From contig NZ_NJGY01000002.1 in the NCBI RefSeq assembly GCF_002250505.1, forward strand, positions 302,839 through 366,838: DNA of 64,000 bases, in the 5' to 3' direction. Below, piece by piece: positions 42,635-52,527 of the stretch. A program made the translations under genes and the position numbers. Under the pieces are notes generated by a model. The model had not been told where the DNA came from. It saw only the letters and a list, made by a program, of their open reading frames with translations, and made no database searches. Each line of letters begins with the position of its first letter. The stretch's first letter is position 1. The stretch comes from Janthinobacterium sp. PC23-8. GTDB taxonomy: Bacteria; Pseudomonadota; Gammaproteobacteria; Burkholderiales; Burkholderiaceae_D.

Positions 42635-43537
42635 ATGCGTTTGAAACCCGTTTCCCTGCTGCTGGCACTGTGCTGCCTGTTCAACCATGCCCAGGCAGCC
42701 ACCGCGCCTGCCCCCTACGCTTTGCCCAATACGGAAGTACGCGACATCCGCGCGCAAGCCCTGCAGCGCGATTACCAGCTGTTTGTCGCCCTGCCCGACT
42801 CCTACCGCGAAGGCGGCAAGCGCTACCCGGTGGTGTTCGTGACCGACGCCGACTATGCGTTTGGCGTGGTGCGCAATATTGCCCAGCGCCTTGCCAGGCA
42901 TGCGGGCATGGAAGAAGTCATCGTGGTCGGCCTGTCGTACGCGAAGGGCGATGGCGCCGTCTACAGCCGCCGGCGCGACTACACTCCAACCACGCCGCGC
43001 AAGCACGATTACCGCTCGGACATGCCGGGCCGCCAGCCGGCCTTTGGCGAAGCGGCCGGCTATGCCAGGTTCATTGCGGGAGAAGTATTTCCCATGATCG
43101 CCAGCCGGTACCGCGCCAACATGGGCCGCAAGATCTTCGTCGGCCATTCCTATGGCAGCCTGCTGGGTTTGCAGATCATGCTGACCGAGCCGCGCACCTT
43201 CGAGCATTACATCCTCGGCAGCCCTTCGCTGTGGTACGACGCCGGCCTGATGTTCGACCGCGAGCAGGCCTATGCCGGCACGCACAAGGACCTGCCCGCG
43301 TCCGTGTTTTTCGGCATCGGCGGCCTGGAGCGCCTGCCGGCCGGCAAGAAGCGTTCTCGGTCGGAAGAGGATGCCGACATGGTGGCCGATCTGCAAGAAT
43401 TCAACCAGAAGCTGACTTCCCACAAGTTTGCCGGCTTGACCACGCGATTGCGCGTGTTCGATGATGAAGACCATGCCAGCGTGTTTCCGATGGTGCTCAC
43501 GCACGGCTTGCGCGCGTACCTGAAGTCATCAAAATAA
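42635..43537 (+). CDS. exported alpha/beta hydrolase (IroE/esterase-D-like)
   Basis: 300 residues with a signal peptide (about 1-21, ending AQA) and a putative-esterase fold: nucleophile in FVGHSYGSLLG (about 170), GSPSLWYDAG after it, and a final His in DDEDHASVFP. It resembles ferri-enterobactin or IroE-type periplasmic esterases. The start at 42635 is 5 bp after the kinase stop; the longer frame is antisense-like overlap. Confidence 0.8.
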   Translation: MRLKPVSLLLALCCLFNHAQAATAPAPYALPNTEVRDIRAQALQRDYQLFVALPDSYREGGKRYPVVFVTDADYAFGVVRNIAQRLARHAGMEEVIVVGLSYAKGDGAVYSRRRDYTPTTPRKHDYRSDMPGRQPAFGEAAGYARFIAGEVFPMIASRYRANMGRKIFVGHSYGSLLGLQIMLTEPRTFEHYILGSPSLWYDAGLMFDREQAYAGTHKDLPASVFFGIGGLERLPAGKKRSRSEEDADMVADLQEFNQKLTSHKFAGLTTRLRVFDDEDHASVFPMVLTHGLRAYLKSSK

Positions 43538-43539
43538 CG

Positions 43540-44010
43540 TCAACGTACATGCGCCAGGTGTTGATCGATCAGGCCCGCCACTGCTGCAGCGTGCGTGTAT
43601 GCCAGATCGTGATCAGCCCCCTTGATAATGTGAAGGTCGGCACACGGCAGGAGTCGCAGCAGCCGTTCGCCAACATTTACCGGACTGATGGGATCGGCAT
43701 CGCCCCACAGCAATAACATCGGCATGCGCAGGTCTGACAACTGCCCGCTCAGATCTTCGTGATAGTTGAGGAACCAGTCGGGCAGCGTGGGAAAGTCCTT
43801 GCGCACCAGCTCCCGCCAGTCTTGCGCGCCGAGTCCGGCAATATCGAGGCCACCGGAGGTTGCGGCCAAAACCAGATGCGTCACGTGTTCAGGCCGGGCC
43901 AGCGCCGCCCGGATGGCGACCACGCCGCCCATCGATTGGGCGATCAGTGCACAGGGGCCGTCAATCTGATTGACGACCATGGCGACCAGGTCGTCGATGC
44001 CGTCGACGCT
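43540..44010 (-). pseudogene. C-terminal part of an alpha/beta hydrolase
   Basis: About 150 residues holding the nucleophile elbow (IAQSMGGVVA), the acid in LLWGDADPISP, and the final His (KGADHDLAY). The N-terminal part with the oxyanion-hole loop is missing. Upstream, at about 44010, it runs into the photolyase-related gene read in another frame on the same strand. A single deletion best explains both truncations. The remaining core might fold but would lack about 80 residues. Confidence 0.68.
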
Positions 44011-44458
44011 TGCGGCCCTGGAAGATGTCCGCCGCTTCGTGACGGCTGGTATGGAAATGGTCGGTATCGACCATCAGCCACGGCACCGTGGCGGCTCGAC
44101 CATGCAGGTACAGCTGCCGGTCGAGCCGCCACTCGTCGGGCGCCTGGTATTGCACCGAGGCGGCGCCATATTCAGCCACCAGCGCGTCGAGATTGTCGGT
44201 GATCGCCTGCGCGCTTGCGGGCTGGCCGATGGCGATATAGTGGACACGATGGCCGGCTTCGCGCAGCTGGCGCGCAAAGTCGCGCATGGCCGCAAAGATG
44301 GCGAGGATCTTTTGCGCATGGTGCAGTACGTAATCGGTTTCCTGGCGCACTTCCATCAACACATGGACGATGGTGTCGTCGACCTCGGCAAACCAGCGGT
44401 GCAGCGTGTTGAGCTGGTCGCCGAGTACCAGGCGCAAGGTGGTGGTGGCGCCGTTCAT
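43961..44458 (-). pseudogene. N-terminal part of a cryptochrome/photolyase-related protein
   Basis: 165 residues that match the start of the photolyase-related (PhrB/DPRP-like) family: TLRLVLGDQLN, HVLMEVRQETDYVLHHAQKI, VQYQAPDEWRLDRQL and TDHFHTSRHEA. Full members are about 500 residues and bind FAD and an Fe-S cluster in the missing C-terminal part. After ADIFQGRK homology is lost at the deletion scar near 44015. It starts within the stop codon of the GNAT gene, an intact operon junction. Confidence 0.72.
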
Positions 44459-44901
44459 TACACAGTCAGCAGATAGTAATTATCGAATTGCTCTTGCCCG
44501 ACCAGCTTGAAACCATGGCGCAGATAAAAACGGTTCGAATCGCTGTCGCGCAGCGCGCCCACCTTCAGCGGCAGGCCCTGCACCCTGGCCTCGTCGATCA
44601 CGCGCATCAGGACGATGGCGCCGATACCCTTGCCCTGGCTGTCGGGGTGGATGTACAGATGGTCAAGCAGCAAGGCGGCCGGCTCCGGCTTGACGACGAC
44701 AAAGCCGATGCGCTGGCCGGCCAGCGCGACATGGCGCGTGTGTGCGGGCGCATAGCCGGACAGAAAACGTTGGCGCGCACGCTGCGGGTCGAAGCGGCCG
44801 ATGCGCGTCAGGCTGTCGCGCATGGCGGCGATGCGCAGGGCGACCAGTTGCTCGGCATCATCCTGATGCGCCGGCGCCAGCATGATCGTCGTCTTGTCCA
44901 T
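44458..44901 (-). CDS. GNAT-family N-acetyltransferase
   Basis: 147 residues with a full GNAT fold: the acetyl-CoA loop HPDSQGKGIGAIVL (about 85-98; Q/R-x-x-G-x-G/A), then LKVGALRDSDSNRFYLRHGFKLVG, typical of the last strands. Substrate not identified. Its stop overlaps the start of the photolyase remnant by 1 base. Confidence 0.83.
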   Translation of the reverse strand: MDKTTIMLAPAHQDDAEQLVALRIAAMRDSLTRIGRFDPQRARQRFLSGYAPAHTRHVALAGQRIGFVVVKPEPAALLLDHLYIHPDSQGKGIGAIVLMRVIDEARVQGLPLKVGALRDSDSNRFYLRHGFKLVGQEQFDNYYLLTV

Positions 44902-44910
44902 GTTTGACGC

Positions 44911-45969
44911 CTACTCCGTATGAAATTCGCTGGCCGTGGCAAACAGATCCCAGGCCGCAATAAACATGGCCGCGACGATGGGGCCGATGACGAAACCATG
45001 CAGGCCGAACAGGGCCATGCCGCCGACGGTGGACAGCAGCACCACATAGTCGGGCATCCTGGTGTCCTTGCCGACCAGTACCGGGCGCAGCAGGTTGTCG
45101 ACCAGGCCGATCACCATGATGCCGAAGGCGATCAGGGTCACGCCCTGCCAGATCGAACCGGTGGCCAGGAAATAGATGGCCACCGGCGCCCACACCAGCG
45201 CGGCGCCGATGGCTGGCAGCAGCGACAGGAAGGCCATCAGCACGCCCCACAGCAGCGGCGCGCGCACGTCGAGGAACCAGAAGATCAGGCCGCCCAGGGC
45301 GCCTTGCGCGATGGCGATCAGGATATTGCCCTTGACGGTGGCGCGGATCACGGTGGTGAAATTATTGAACAGGCGCTGCTTGTATTTGCGGCTCAGCGGG
45401 ATGGCGCCGCGGATGCGCGCCGTCAGCGCCGCGCCGTCGCGCAGCAGGAAGAACAGCAAGTACATCAAAATGCCCAGGCTGGTCAGGAAGTCGAACGTGT
45501 ACAGGCCTATATTGATGGCTTTGACGGCCACCGCCTGGCTGACCTGCGAGGCGCCGGCCGTCAGCTTGTCCTGCAGGCTGGCGAGGTTGGCGAGGTTGAA
45601 GCGGTCCAGCAGGCTGACCACCCAGGCCGGCAGCACGTCCATCACCTTGCCGAAAAAACCGGCCACGGTAATGTCGCCAGCGCGCACCATGTCCACCACC
45701 GACGCCATCTGGTTGACCAGGGCGCCGGAAATGAGCGACAGCGGCAGGATCACGATCACCAGGATCAGCAGCAACACCAGCATCGAGGCCAGGGTCGCCC
45801 TGCCCCTGGTTTTCAGCAGGACCCAGCGATACACGGGGGCGAACACGATCGCCAGGATCACGCCCCAGAAAATCGCGCCCGCGTAGGGCAGCAAGATCCA
45901 GCCAAAGGCGATGGTGACGATGGAGAGCAGGAGCAGGAACACCTTTTGTTGGAGTGTGAGCTGGTGCAT
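44911..45969 (-). CDS. AI-2E/PerM-family transporter
   Basis: 352 residues with seven to eight helices: a pair near 10-55, one near 62-85, and a cluster in 200-340. The WAPVAIYFLATGSIWQGV and PVLVGKDTRMPDYVVLLSTVGG segments are the family hallmarks. The family includes the AI-2 exporter TqsA and Na+(Li+)/H+ antiporters, so the substrate is open. ATG 45969 (MHQLTLQQ) is chosen; a GTG at 46014 is also in frame. Confidence 0.8.
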   Translation of the reverse strand: MHQLTLQQKVFLLLLSIVTIAFGWILLPYAGAIFWGVILAIVFAPVYRWVLLKTRGRATLASMLVLLLILVIVILPLSLISGALVNQMASVVDMVRAGDITVAGFFGKVMDVLPAWVVSLLDRFNLANLASLQDKLTAGASQVSQAVAVKAINIGLYTFDFLTSLGILMYLLFFLLRDGAALTARIRGAIPLSRKYKQRLFNNFTTVIRATVKGNILIAIAQGALGGLIFWFLDVRAPLLWGVLMAFLSLLPAIGAALVWAPVAIYFLATGSIWQGVTLIAFGIMVIGLVDNLLRPVLVGKDTRMPDYVVLLSTVGGMALFGLHGFVIGPIVAAMFIAAWDLFATASEFHTE

Positions 45970-46051
45970 GGAAGGTGGCTGATTGATAAGTGAAGTTGCA
46001 CCATGATAAGCCACTCACGAGATATTGCCTCACACAACTGTCACCAGTGCT

Positions 46052-47815
46052 TCAATATCCCAAAGCCGAGCCCGCCGGACGCCGGCCGTCGTTGGCGCCG
46101 TAGATATAGCCGGGCAGCACTTTGCCCGATACACCGGCGTCATTGCCCGCGCTGGCCGGCCCGACGCCGGCCGCATTCGGCAGGCCCATCATGATCAGCT
46201 CGGTCGCACCCCAGGTGGATTGTTCCTTCATCGTGTAGCCCATGCCGGTGAGAATGTTGAGCGTGTCCGGCGACAGGCCGCGCCGCTCGTAATACACCTG
46301 GTCGGGCAGCCACTGGTGATGGATGCGCGGCGCGTCCACCGCTTCCTGCGGCTCCATGCCGTAGTCGATAATGTTCAGCGCCGACTGCAAGGTGATGGTG
46401 ATAATGCGCGAGCCGCCCGGCGAGCCGGTGACCAGGAATACCTTGCCGTCCCTGGTAACCAGGGTCGGCGCCATCGACGACAGCGGCCGCTTGCCCGGCG
46501 CAATCGCATTGCGCTCGCCCTGCACCAGGCCGTACATATTCTTCGCGCCGATCTTGGTCGTGAAGTCGTCCATCTCGTCGTTCAGGAAAAAGCCGGTGCC
46601 CGGCGCGATCACCACCGCGCCGAAGCGCCCGTTCACCGTATAGGTGGTCGAGACGGCGTTGCCTTCCCGGTCGACCACCGAGTAATGCGTGGTTTCCGGC
46701 TTTTCGCCTTGCGCATTGGGCTGCACCTGGGCCGACGGCGTGGCCTTGTCGGGCAGGATCTGGCTGCGGATCTGCGCCGCATACGACTTGCTCAGCAGAT
46801 GGTCGAGCGGGTTTTTCACAAAGTCCGGGTCACCCAGATAGGTATTGCGGTCCTTGTAGGCGTGGCGCATGGCTTCGGCCATATAGTGCACAGAGGCGGC
46901 CGAGTTGTAGCCCAGCTTTTTCATGTCGTAGCCTTCCAGGATATGCAGAATCTGGCACAGGGTGACGCCGCCCGAACTCGGCGGCGGCGCCGAGACGAAC
47001 TGGTAGCCGCGATAGCCGCACGTCAATGGCGCCATTTCCGTCGTCGTGTAGGCCGCAAAATCGGCCGCCGTGATCACGCCGCCACCCTGCTTCGCCGCTT
47101 TTTCCACGGCAGCCGGAATCGCGCCTTTATAAAAGGCGTCAGGCCCGCGCCGGGCGATTGCTTCCAGGGTATTGGCCAGGTCCTTCTGCACCAGCCGGTC
47201 GCCCGGCTGCAAGGGGCTGCCGTCCTTGCGCAGGAAGATGCGCGCCGCTTCCGGATCTTTCCTGAAATACGTCACGGTGGTGTCGAGGATGTCGGTGTCG
47301 CCGCGGTTCAATATATACCCCTCGCGCGCCAGTTGGATGGCCGGGGCCAGCACCTGGGCGCGCGTCAGCTTGCCGTACTTGCGCTGCGCGTAGTCGAAGC
47401 CCGCCACCGTGCCGGGCACGCCGACGGCCAGGTAGCCATGCAGGCTGGCGCCCGGCTTCAGATTGCCGTCGGCGTCCTGGTACATGGTGGCGCTGGCGGC
47501 GGCCGGCGCCTTTTCGCGAAAGTTGATGAAGGTATCCTGGCCATTGGCCAGGTGGATGGTCATGAAGCCGCCGCCGCCGATATTGCCGCAGCAGGCATTG
47601 ACCACGGCTTGCGCATAGCCGACGGCCACGGCGGCATCGATGGCGTTGCCGCCTTGTTTCAAAATATCGACGCCGACCTGGCTGGCCAGGTGCTGGGAAG
47701 AGACCACCATGCCATTTTTGGCTTCCACGGCGGGCAGAGAGGCGGCCTGTACGGCGGAGGAAATGGCCAGGGCCATGATGGTGAGAGCGGCTGGAGCCAG
47801 GTGGCGGAGAGACAT
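46052..47815 (-). CDS. ggt: gamma-glutamyltransferase
   Basis: 587 residues with a signal peptide (about 1-24, ending VQA). It is a self-processing periplasmic enzyme that splits glutathione and transfers the glutamyl group. Landmarks: GGNAIDAAVAVGYAQAVVN and NIGGGGFM in the large subunit; the cleavage/catalytic Thr in ETTHYSVVDREGNAVS (about 385); and SSMAPTLV and TGSPGGSRII in the small subunit. All key residues appear intact. Confidence 0.9.
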   Translation of the reverse strand: MSLRHLAPAALTIMALAISSAVQAASLPAVEAKNGMVVSSQHLASQVGVDILKQGGNAIDAAVAVGYAQAVVNACCGNIGGGGFMTIHLANGQDTFINFREKAPAAASATMYQDADGNLKPGASLHGYLAVGVPGTVAGFDYAQRKYGKLTRAQVLAPAIQLAREGYILNRGDTDILDTTVTYFRKDPEAARIFLRKDGSPLQPGDRLVQKDLANTLEAIARRGPDAFYKGAIPAAVEKAAKQGGGVITAADFAAYTTTEMAPLTCGYRGYQFVSAPPPSSGGVTLCQILHILEGYDMKKLGYNSAASVHYMAEAMRHAYKDRNTYLGDPDFVKNPLDHLLSKSYAAQIRSQILPDKATPSAQVQPNAQGEKPETTHYSVVDREGNAVSTTYTVNGRFGAVVIAPGTGFFLNDEMDDFTTKIGAKNMYGLVQGERNAIAPGKRPLSSMAPTLVTRDGKVFLVTGSPGGSRIITITLQSALNIIDYGMEPQEAVDAPRIHHQWLPDQVYYERRGLSPDTLNILTGMGYTMKEQSTWGATELIMMGLPNAAGVGPASAGNDAGVSGKVLPGYIYGANDGRRPAGSALGY

Positions 47816-47917
47816 CGCGGTATCCTTGGTGCTTGAAGAAAGGATAATGGTACAGCAGCGCCGTGTTTATGCCCACGCCGCCCCGGCGGGCGCACGATCA
47901 TGTCGATCAGGTCGGCT

Positions 47918-48760
47918 TCAGTGTCCGCCGCCGGCCCATCTTGCGATTCCGGCACGCCATTTCGTGCGCAGCCGCTGCCAGCCGATCACAATGCCGGTGG
48001 CGCTCAAGGCCAGGCCGCCCAGACCATTGCTCGCGCACCAGCAACTGGCCGTCTTGCCGCATCAGCAGCCGGGTGCGCGCCGCCCCATCGCGCGCCAGCA
48101 GGTAAGGCTGGCCATCGAGCACCCGCCATTCCAGTTCCACCGCGTGAAAGCCCTGGGCCGCCAGCACGCTCAAGGCTTGTTGCGGCGTCACATCGAGCTG
48201 GCGTGTCGCCGGCGTGCCGCCCTGCCAGGCGGCAAGATCCGGCCGCTGGCCTTGCGGCTCGAAGATGCGCAGCGGATTCATCGCCATCAGGCCGCTGAAG
48301 ATCCAGGCGCATACGAAGCCGGCAAACAGCAGCCCCGTCACATGATGCCAGCGCATCGACGATGCGCGGTGGCGGCGCTGGCCGGTGGCAACAACTGGCC
48401 ATTGGCAGCATCGAACAGCCGCAAGCGGGCGCCGCCATCGCGCACACGGTAGACAGGCGCGCCGGCCACCGTGGTCAGCGCGATCTCGCGCGCATCAGCC
48501 GGCATCGCCACCTGTGCCACCTGTGCCAGCGGCAGGCGACAGCAGGCCGGCGACAAGGCTGACGCCAGGGCTGGCAAGGCCCCCAGCCGCTCCCAGGGCG
48601 TGAGCTTCGGATAGCCGACAAACAGCATCACCATGCCGCTGATAAACCACAGCAGCATCAGCACGCAGGCGGCCACGCCGGTCCAGCGGTGCAACTGGTA
48701 TAACAAACGATTGATGCGCAGACGATCGATGCGCAGGCGTTTCAGTGTCAAGCCCATCAT
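47918..48760 (-). pseudogene. PepSY_TM membrane protein, disrupted
   Basis: Three pieces of one PepSY-associated membrane protein are visible in different frames. The N-terminal helix region (YQLHRWTGVAACVLMLLWFISGMVMLF) is at 48760-48360; the middle (RWHHVTGLLFAGFVCAWIFSGLMAMNP) at 48356-48000; and the last helix (LALSATGIVIGWQRL) in a shifted frame down to a TGA at 47918. About 200 residues between the first two are missing. It follows the TonB receptor by 12 bp, matching the receptor-PepSY pairing of the upstream set. Confidence 0.75.
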
Positions 48761-48772
48761 ATGGGTGGGCGA

Positions 48773-50827
48773 TCAGAAGCGCAGGCTGGCCGAGGCGGTC
48801 AGCGCGCGGCCGTCGCCCGGCGCATGGCGGGTCACATCGTTGATCCACACGTACTCGACATAGCGGTCGGCCAGGTTGCTCAATTGCAGGTCGAATGACA
48901 GTGTCGGCGACACCCGGTAGCTGGCGCCCAGATTCAGCAACACATAGGCGCCGTACTTGCGGCCCGTATTGGCGCTGGTCAGAAAGTAACTGCCCTGGCC
49001 ATTGGCCCAGGCCGACAATTTGACGGCAGAAGTCATGTTCCAGTCGTAGCCGGCGGAAAATACGTGGTTCGGCACATGGTCGATCTGCTTGCCCAGGGTG
49101 GCAGGCGCAGCCGGGTCCGGTTCGACGATGCGCGAGCGCTGGCGCGCATACGCGATCCAGGCCGCATGGTTGCCGCCATGGGCATTGAGTTGCAGGTCGA
49201 TGCCTACACGGCGCGTCTTGCCGACATTTTCCGAGTCGCCGGCAGGATCGTTGAGCTTGCGCTTGACTTCATCGCTGGCGTCCTGGCGCCAGGCGGCCAG
49301 GCGGCCGTCCAGCCAGGACGTTGGCATCCATTTCAGGCCCGTTTCCCAGCCCTCGTTGATCGAGGGGCGCAACTGGTTGGCATTGCTGCGGTAGGCCGCC
49401 GCGCCCGCGCCCACCTGGAAGGTGCGGCCCCAGTTGGCGTAGACGGTGGCGCTGCGCCACGGGCTGTAGGCGGCGCTGAACTTGGGCTGCCGGATCAGGC
49501 CATAGTCCTGGATCGGGAAGTGAGTGTTTTTCGACGCGTCCGAAAAGCTGCCCAGCACCTTGTCGACGCGGTAACCGGGCATCAGCTTCAGGCCCTCCAG
49601 GGGCGTGAGCACGGCCTGCAGATAGCCGCCATAGGTGTCGAAGTCAAAATACTGGTCGCGCGTGGTGGCCGTGCGCACCTTGTCGATCGTGCTGTAGCGC
49701 GGGCTGCGGTCGTTCTGGTGTTCGGCGTTGACGCCCGTTTCGAGCGACATGGTGCGCAGCCATTGCGGGCGATAGCTGAGGCTGGCCAGCACGCCGACAT
49801 GGGTTTCGTCGATGATGCGCTCCTGCTGGCTGGTGCGCTGCGAATAGCGCAGCCAGCGCTGGTCGCGCACGGCGTTGGCCCAGGCTTTGGCGGACAGCGA
49901 CAATGTCGGCGACAAGGTGGTGTCGAGCGCCAGGCCCAGCTGGCTCATGTCGCGATTGCCGCCGGTGCTGCGCGCATACGGATAGGACCAGCTCGGCGCA
50001 CGGTGGGCATCGGCCTCTTCCAGATAGCCCGCCTCGTCGCCATCGCCTTGCGTGTGGCGCGCGCTGGCCACCAGGCGCGTGCCGCCGTCGTCGGTGGTAT
50101 AGCCCCATTTGCCGGCCAGCGAGACTTTCTGGAAAGCCGCATTCTGGCGGTAGCCGGCCGAACGCAGATAGCCGGCCGAGTAGTTCTGCGTCCAGTTGCC
50201 GCCCTCCACGCCCTTGACGAACTGCGCCTGGCGCGTATTGAAGCTGCCGTAGCTGAGCCGGGCCTCGTCATAATTGCCGCCGGTGCGCGTGTTGACGGTG
50301 GCGTTGCCGGCGATATTGTGCAGGCCGTAGCGCGGGTCGTTGGTGCCGCGCACCACCTCGATATTGCTGATCTCCAGCGGAAACAGCATATCAAGAAAAG
50401 GCATGCCGCCGGCATTGTCGTTGGCCGGCATGCCGTCGATCAGCAACTTGACGGCGTTGACCTCGCCTTCGCCATTAAAGCCGCGAAACGACAGCTTGCC
50501 TGACTCATTGCCTTGCCGAAATTGCGTGAGCGTCACGCCAGGCGCGCGGGCAAACAGCTGCCAGCCGTGGCTCACTTGCTGCTGTTGAATCTGCTCTGGC
50601 GCGACGATATCGACCGAAGTGAGCATATCGCGCGCGGACAGCGGACCGCTGCGCCGGGCGGACACATCGACACTGCCGATCTGCAAGGCTGGTGCCGGTT
50701 CGATATCGGCATTTGCCTCTGGCAAGGCTTGCGCAAACGCGGGAGCGCAGCACAGCAAGGCGGAAAACAGGCACAGCGGCGCGACGCCGCCTGCCCCGGT
50801 CGGAACATGGAATGACTTGGATAACAT
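48773..50827 (-). CDS. TonB-dependent outer-membrane receptor
   Basis: 684 residues: signal peptide (residues about 12-35), plug domain (about 50-190; SVDVSARRSGPL then LLIDGMPANDNAGGMPF and IEVVRGTNDPRYGLHNIAGNATVNTRTGG), and a 22-strand barrel ending in ASLRF with the C-terminal aromatic. It lacks the N-terminal STN signalling domain, unlike the receptor at 52528. The ATG 50827 is selected; upstream codons are not signal-like. Likely imports a ferric chelate or another metal complex. Confidence 0.87.
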   Translation of the reverse strand: MLSKSFHVPTGAGGVAPLCLFSALLCCAPAFAQALPEANADIEPAPALQIGSVDVSARRSGPLSARDMLTSVDIVAPEQIQQQQVSHGWQLFARAPGVTLTQFRQGNESGKLSFRGFNGEGEVNAVKLLIDGMPANDNAGGMPFLDMLFPLEISNIEVVRGTNDPRYGLHNIAGNATVNTRTGGNYDEARLSYGSFNTRQAQFVKGVEGGNWTQNYSAGYLRSAGYRQNAAFQKVSLAGKWGYTTDDGGTRLVASARHTQGDGDEAGYLEEADAHRAPSWSYPYARSTGGNRDMSQLGLALDTTLSPTLSLSAKAWANAVRDQRWLRYSQRTSQQERIIDETHVGVLASLSYRPQWLRTMSLETGVNAEHQNDRSPRYSTIDKVRTATTRDQYFDFDTYGGYLQAVLTPLEGLKLMPGYRVDKVLGSFSDASKNTHFPIQDYGLIRQPKFSAAYSPWRSATVYANWGRTFQVGAGAAAYRSNANQLRPSINEGWETGLKWMPTSWLDGRLAAWRQDASDEVKRKLNDPAGDSENVGKTRRVGIDLQLNAHGGNHAAWIAYARQRSRIVEPDPAAPATLGKQIDHVPNHVFSAGYDWNMTSAVKLSAWANGQGSYFLTSANTGRKYGAYVLLNLGASYRVSPTLSFDLQLSNLADRYVEYVWINDVTRHAPGDGRALTASASLRF

Positions 50828-50892
50828 AAAAAAAACCCGTCTGAACAAGCTGATGATCAGGGCGACGGTCAGGCCGCCCGCAGAGTAAAAAA

Positions 50893-51291
50893 TCAGGACA
50901 GGACGGGCGGCGCGCGGGGATTGCCGCTGGACCACAGGAACAGGGGCGCCGGCGCGCGGTAGTACAAGGGAGGGTAACTATCGTGGCCGCCGCTGACGGC
51001 AAAGTTCGGCGACAGGCCAGGCAGCAAGGCGAACGAGCCGGCATGGGTGCTGCAATACGGGCAATGCTCGAAAGCATGGACGACAGGGTCCACGCCCGGC
51101 TTCTTCTCGCCAACATCAACGCCCACATCCACCATGCCATCGACGGTACAGATCTGCATCAGCAACGACGAGGGCACGGAAACGGCGGGCGCGGCCAGCG
51201 CATGCGAAATCGACGGCGCAATGGCGGCAAACAGCACGGCCAGGATGGCCAGCCAGATCTGCAGCGTTTGTCGTTTCATCAATCTCAACAT
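50893..51291 (-). CDS. DUF2946 family exported protein (second copy)
   Basis: 132 residues, clear paralogue of the gene at 5306: the same MxRxxKRQTLxIWxAxLAxLF start, ISHALAA after the helix, then CxxC in HCPYCSTHAG (about 79-88), a PPLYY segment, and an identical NPRAPP ending. It lies between the TonB receptor and the PepSY gene and is probably in one transcript with them. The strict association with iron-uptake genes supports an envelope metal or redox role. Confidence 0.78.
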   Translation of the reverse strand: MLRLMKRQTLQIWLAILAVLFAAIAPSISHALAAPAVSVPSSLLMQICTVDGMVDVGVDVGEKKPGVDPVVHAFEHCPYCSTHAGSFALLPGLSPNFAVSGGHDSYPPLYYRAPAPLFLWSSGNPRAPPVLS

Positions 51292-51319
51292 GCGGGCATT
51301 ATAGCCAGGAAGATATCTT

Positions 51320-52519
51320 TCAGCCAGTGGCCATCCGCCCTGCCCGCCTTTTTGTTCGCCATTTCTTCAGCCACACATGCACACCCGTCACGCTCAGCGC
51401 CGTCACCACCAGCCCCATCAGGCAAACCAGCAGCTGCAGCGGCCAACCCCACATGGCCGCCATATGCAAGGTCGCCATCCAGGTCGACAGCGTATCGCCG
51501 GCCGCCGCCCCGGTCGGCAGCCACAGCCCCACAAATGCCCCCGTATCGGCGTCCATCACCAGCCGGGTATGGCCGCCCTTGTGGCGGATATCGTGGCTGC
51601 TGCGCACGTCATAGCGGTAGATTGCGCGCTGCGGATCGTACAGCAGCGCTTTTTCCGCCACCACGGCAAAACCGCCGGCTTGCGCCTGCTGCGCCATCAG
51701 CCGGCGCACGGCGGGCAAGGCCTGTTCCCAGGGCAACGCAGGTTGCAGCCTGGGCCTGGCCAGTTTCGGTATCGATTCGAGGCCGCGCTGATGGGCAAAG
51801 GTCGCTTTCATGACGGGTTCATACACTTGCGGCAAATTGAAGGCGACGCTGCTCCAGGCCAGCACGAACAGCATGGCCCAGGTCCACAGGCCGCCGGCGC
51901 GGTGCAGATTGAAGCTGATCTTGTAGGCGCTGCCGCGGCGAAACTTCCACGCCTGCCACCAGCGCACCGGCCATCGCCGGGCCGGCTCGCCGCTTGTGCG
52001 CCTGTTCGGCAAGGTCAGCCAGGCGCCGACAAAGCAGTCCAGCGTCCACAGCAAGGCGACGATGCCGAACAGCAGCGTGCCGATAACGTCCAGTGCCAGA
52101 GAGTAATGCAGGCGATAGACAAATGGCATCAGGTTCTTCATGCCCTGCTTGACATCGCCCCAGCGCCGCTCGCCCAGCGTGTGCGCCGTATAAGGATCGA
52201 CAAATACCTGGTCGTTCGCCAACTTCTGGCCCTTGGACAAGGGCCGCAAGGCAAACAGCACCGAGCGGCCTTCCGTGAATTCCAGCGGCAGGCGCGCCAC
52301 CAGCGCGTCGGGGTAGCGCACCTGCACCCGCGCATGCAGCAGCATCGGCTCCAGCCTGGCCGCGCCAGGCGGCGCCGTCACGCGAAACAGCTGCGGGCTG
52401 ATGGCCGCTTCCAGTTCCTCGTTCCAGGCCAGCAAGCTGCCGGTGATGCCGGCAAGCACCAGGAACAGGGCCAGCAGCAAGCCCACATAGCGGTGCACCA
52501 GCAGTATCACGGCGCGCAT
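51320..52519 (-). CDS. PepSY_TM membrane protein (ferric-siderophore reductase-like)
   Basis: 399 residues. First helix MRAVILLVHRYVGLLLALFLVLAG with the family His, a PepSY stretch (about 45-135), the helix pair near 140-175 (RLHYSLALDVIGTLLFGIVALLW), the HRAGGLWTWAMLFVLAWSS helix (about 210-230), and a final helix at 365-390. The start at 52519 has AAGGGG 8 bases upstream. It begins 9 bp after the STN-type receptor's stop, so it probably works with it by reducing imported ferric chelates. Confidence 0.82.
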   Translation of the reverse strand: MRAVILLVHRYVGLLLALFLVLAGITGSLLAWNEELEAAISPQLFRVTAPPGAARLEPMLLHARVQVRYPDALVARLPLEFTEGRSVLFALRPLSKGQKLANDQVFVDPYTAHTLGERRWGDVKQGMKNLMPFVYRLHYSLALDVIGTLLFGIVALLWTLDCFVGAWLTLPNRRTSGEPARRWPVRWWQAWKFRRGSAYKISFNLHRAGGLWTWAMLFVLAWSSVAFNLPQVYEPVMKATFAHQRGLESIPKLARPRLQPALPWEQALPAVRRLMAQQAQAGGFAVVAEKALLYDPQRAIYRYDVRSSHDIRHKGGHTRLVMDADTGAFVGLWLPTGAAAGDTLSTWMATLHMAAMWGWPLQLLVCLMGLVVTALSVTGVHVWLKKWRTKRRAGRMATG

Positions 52520-52527
52520 GGCGCCCC

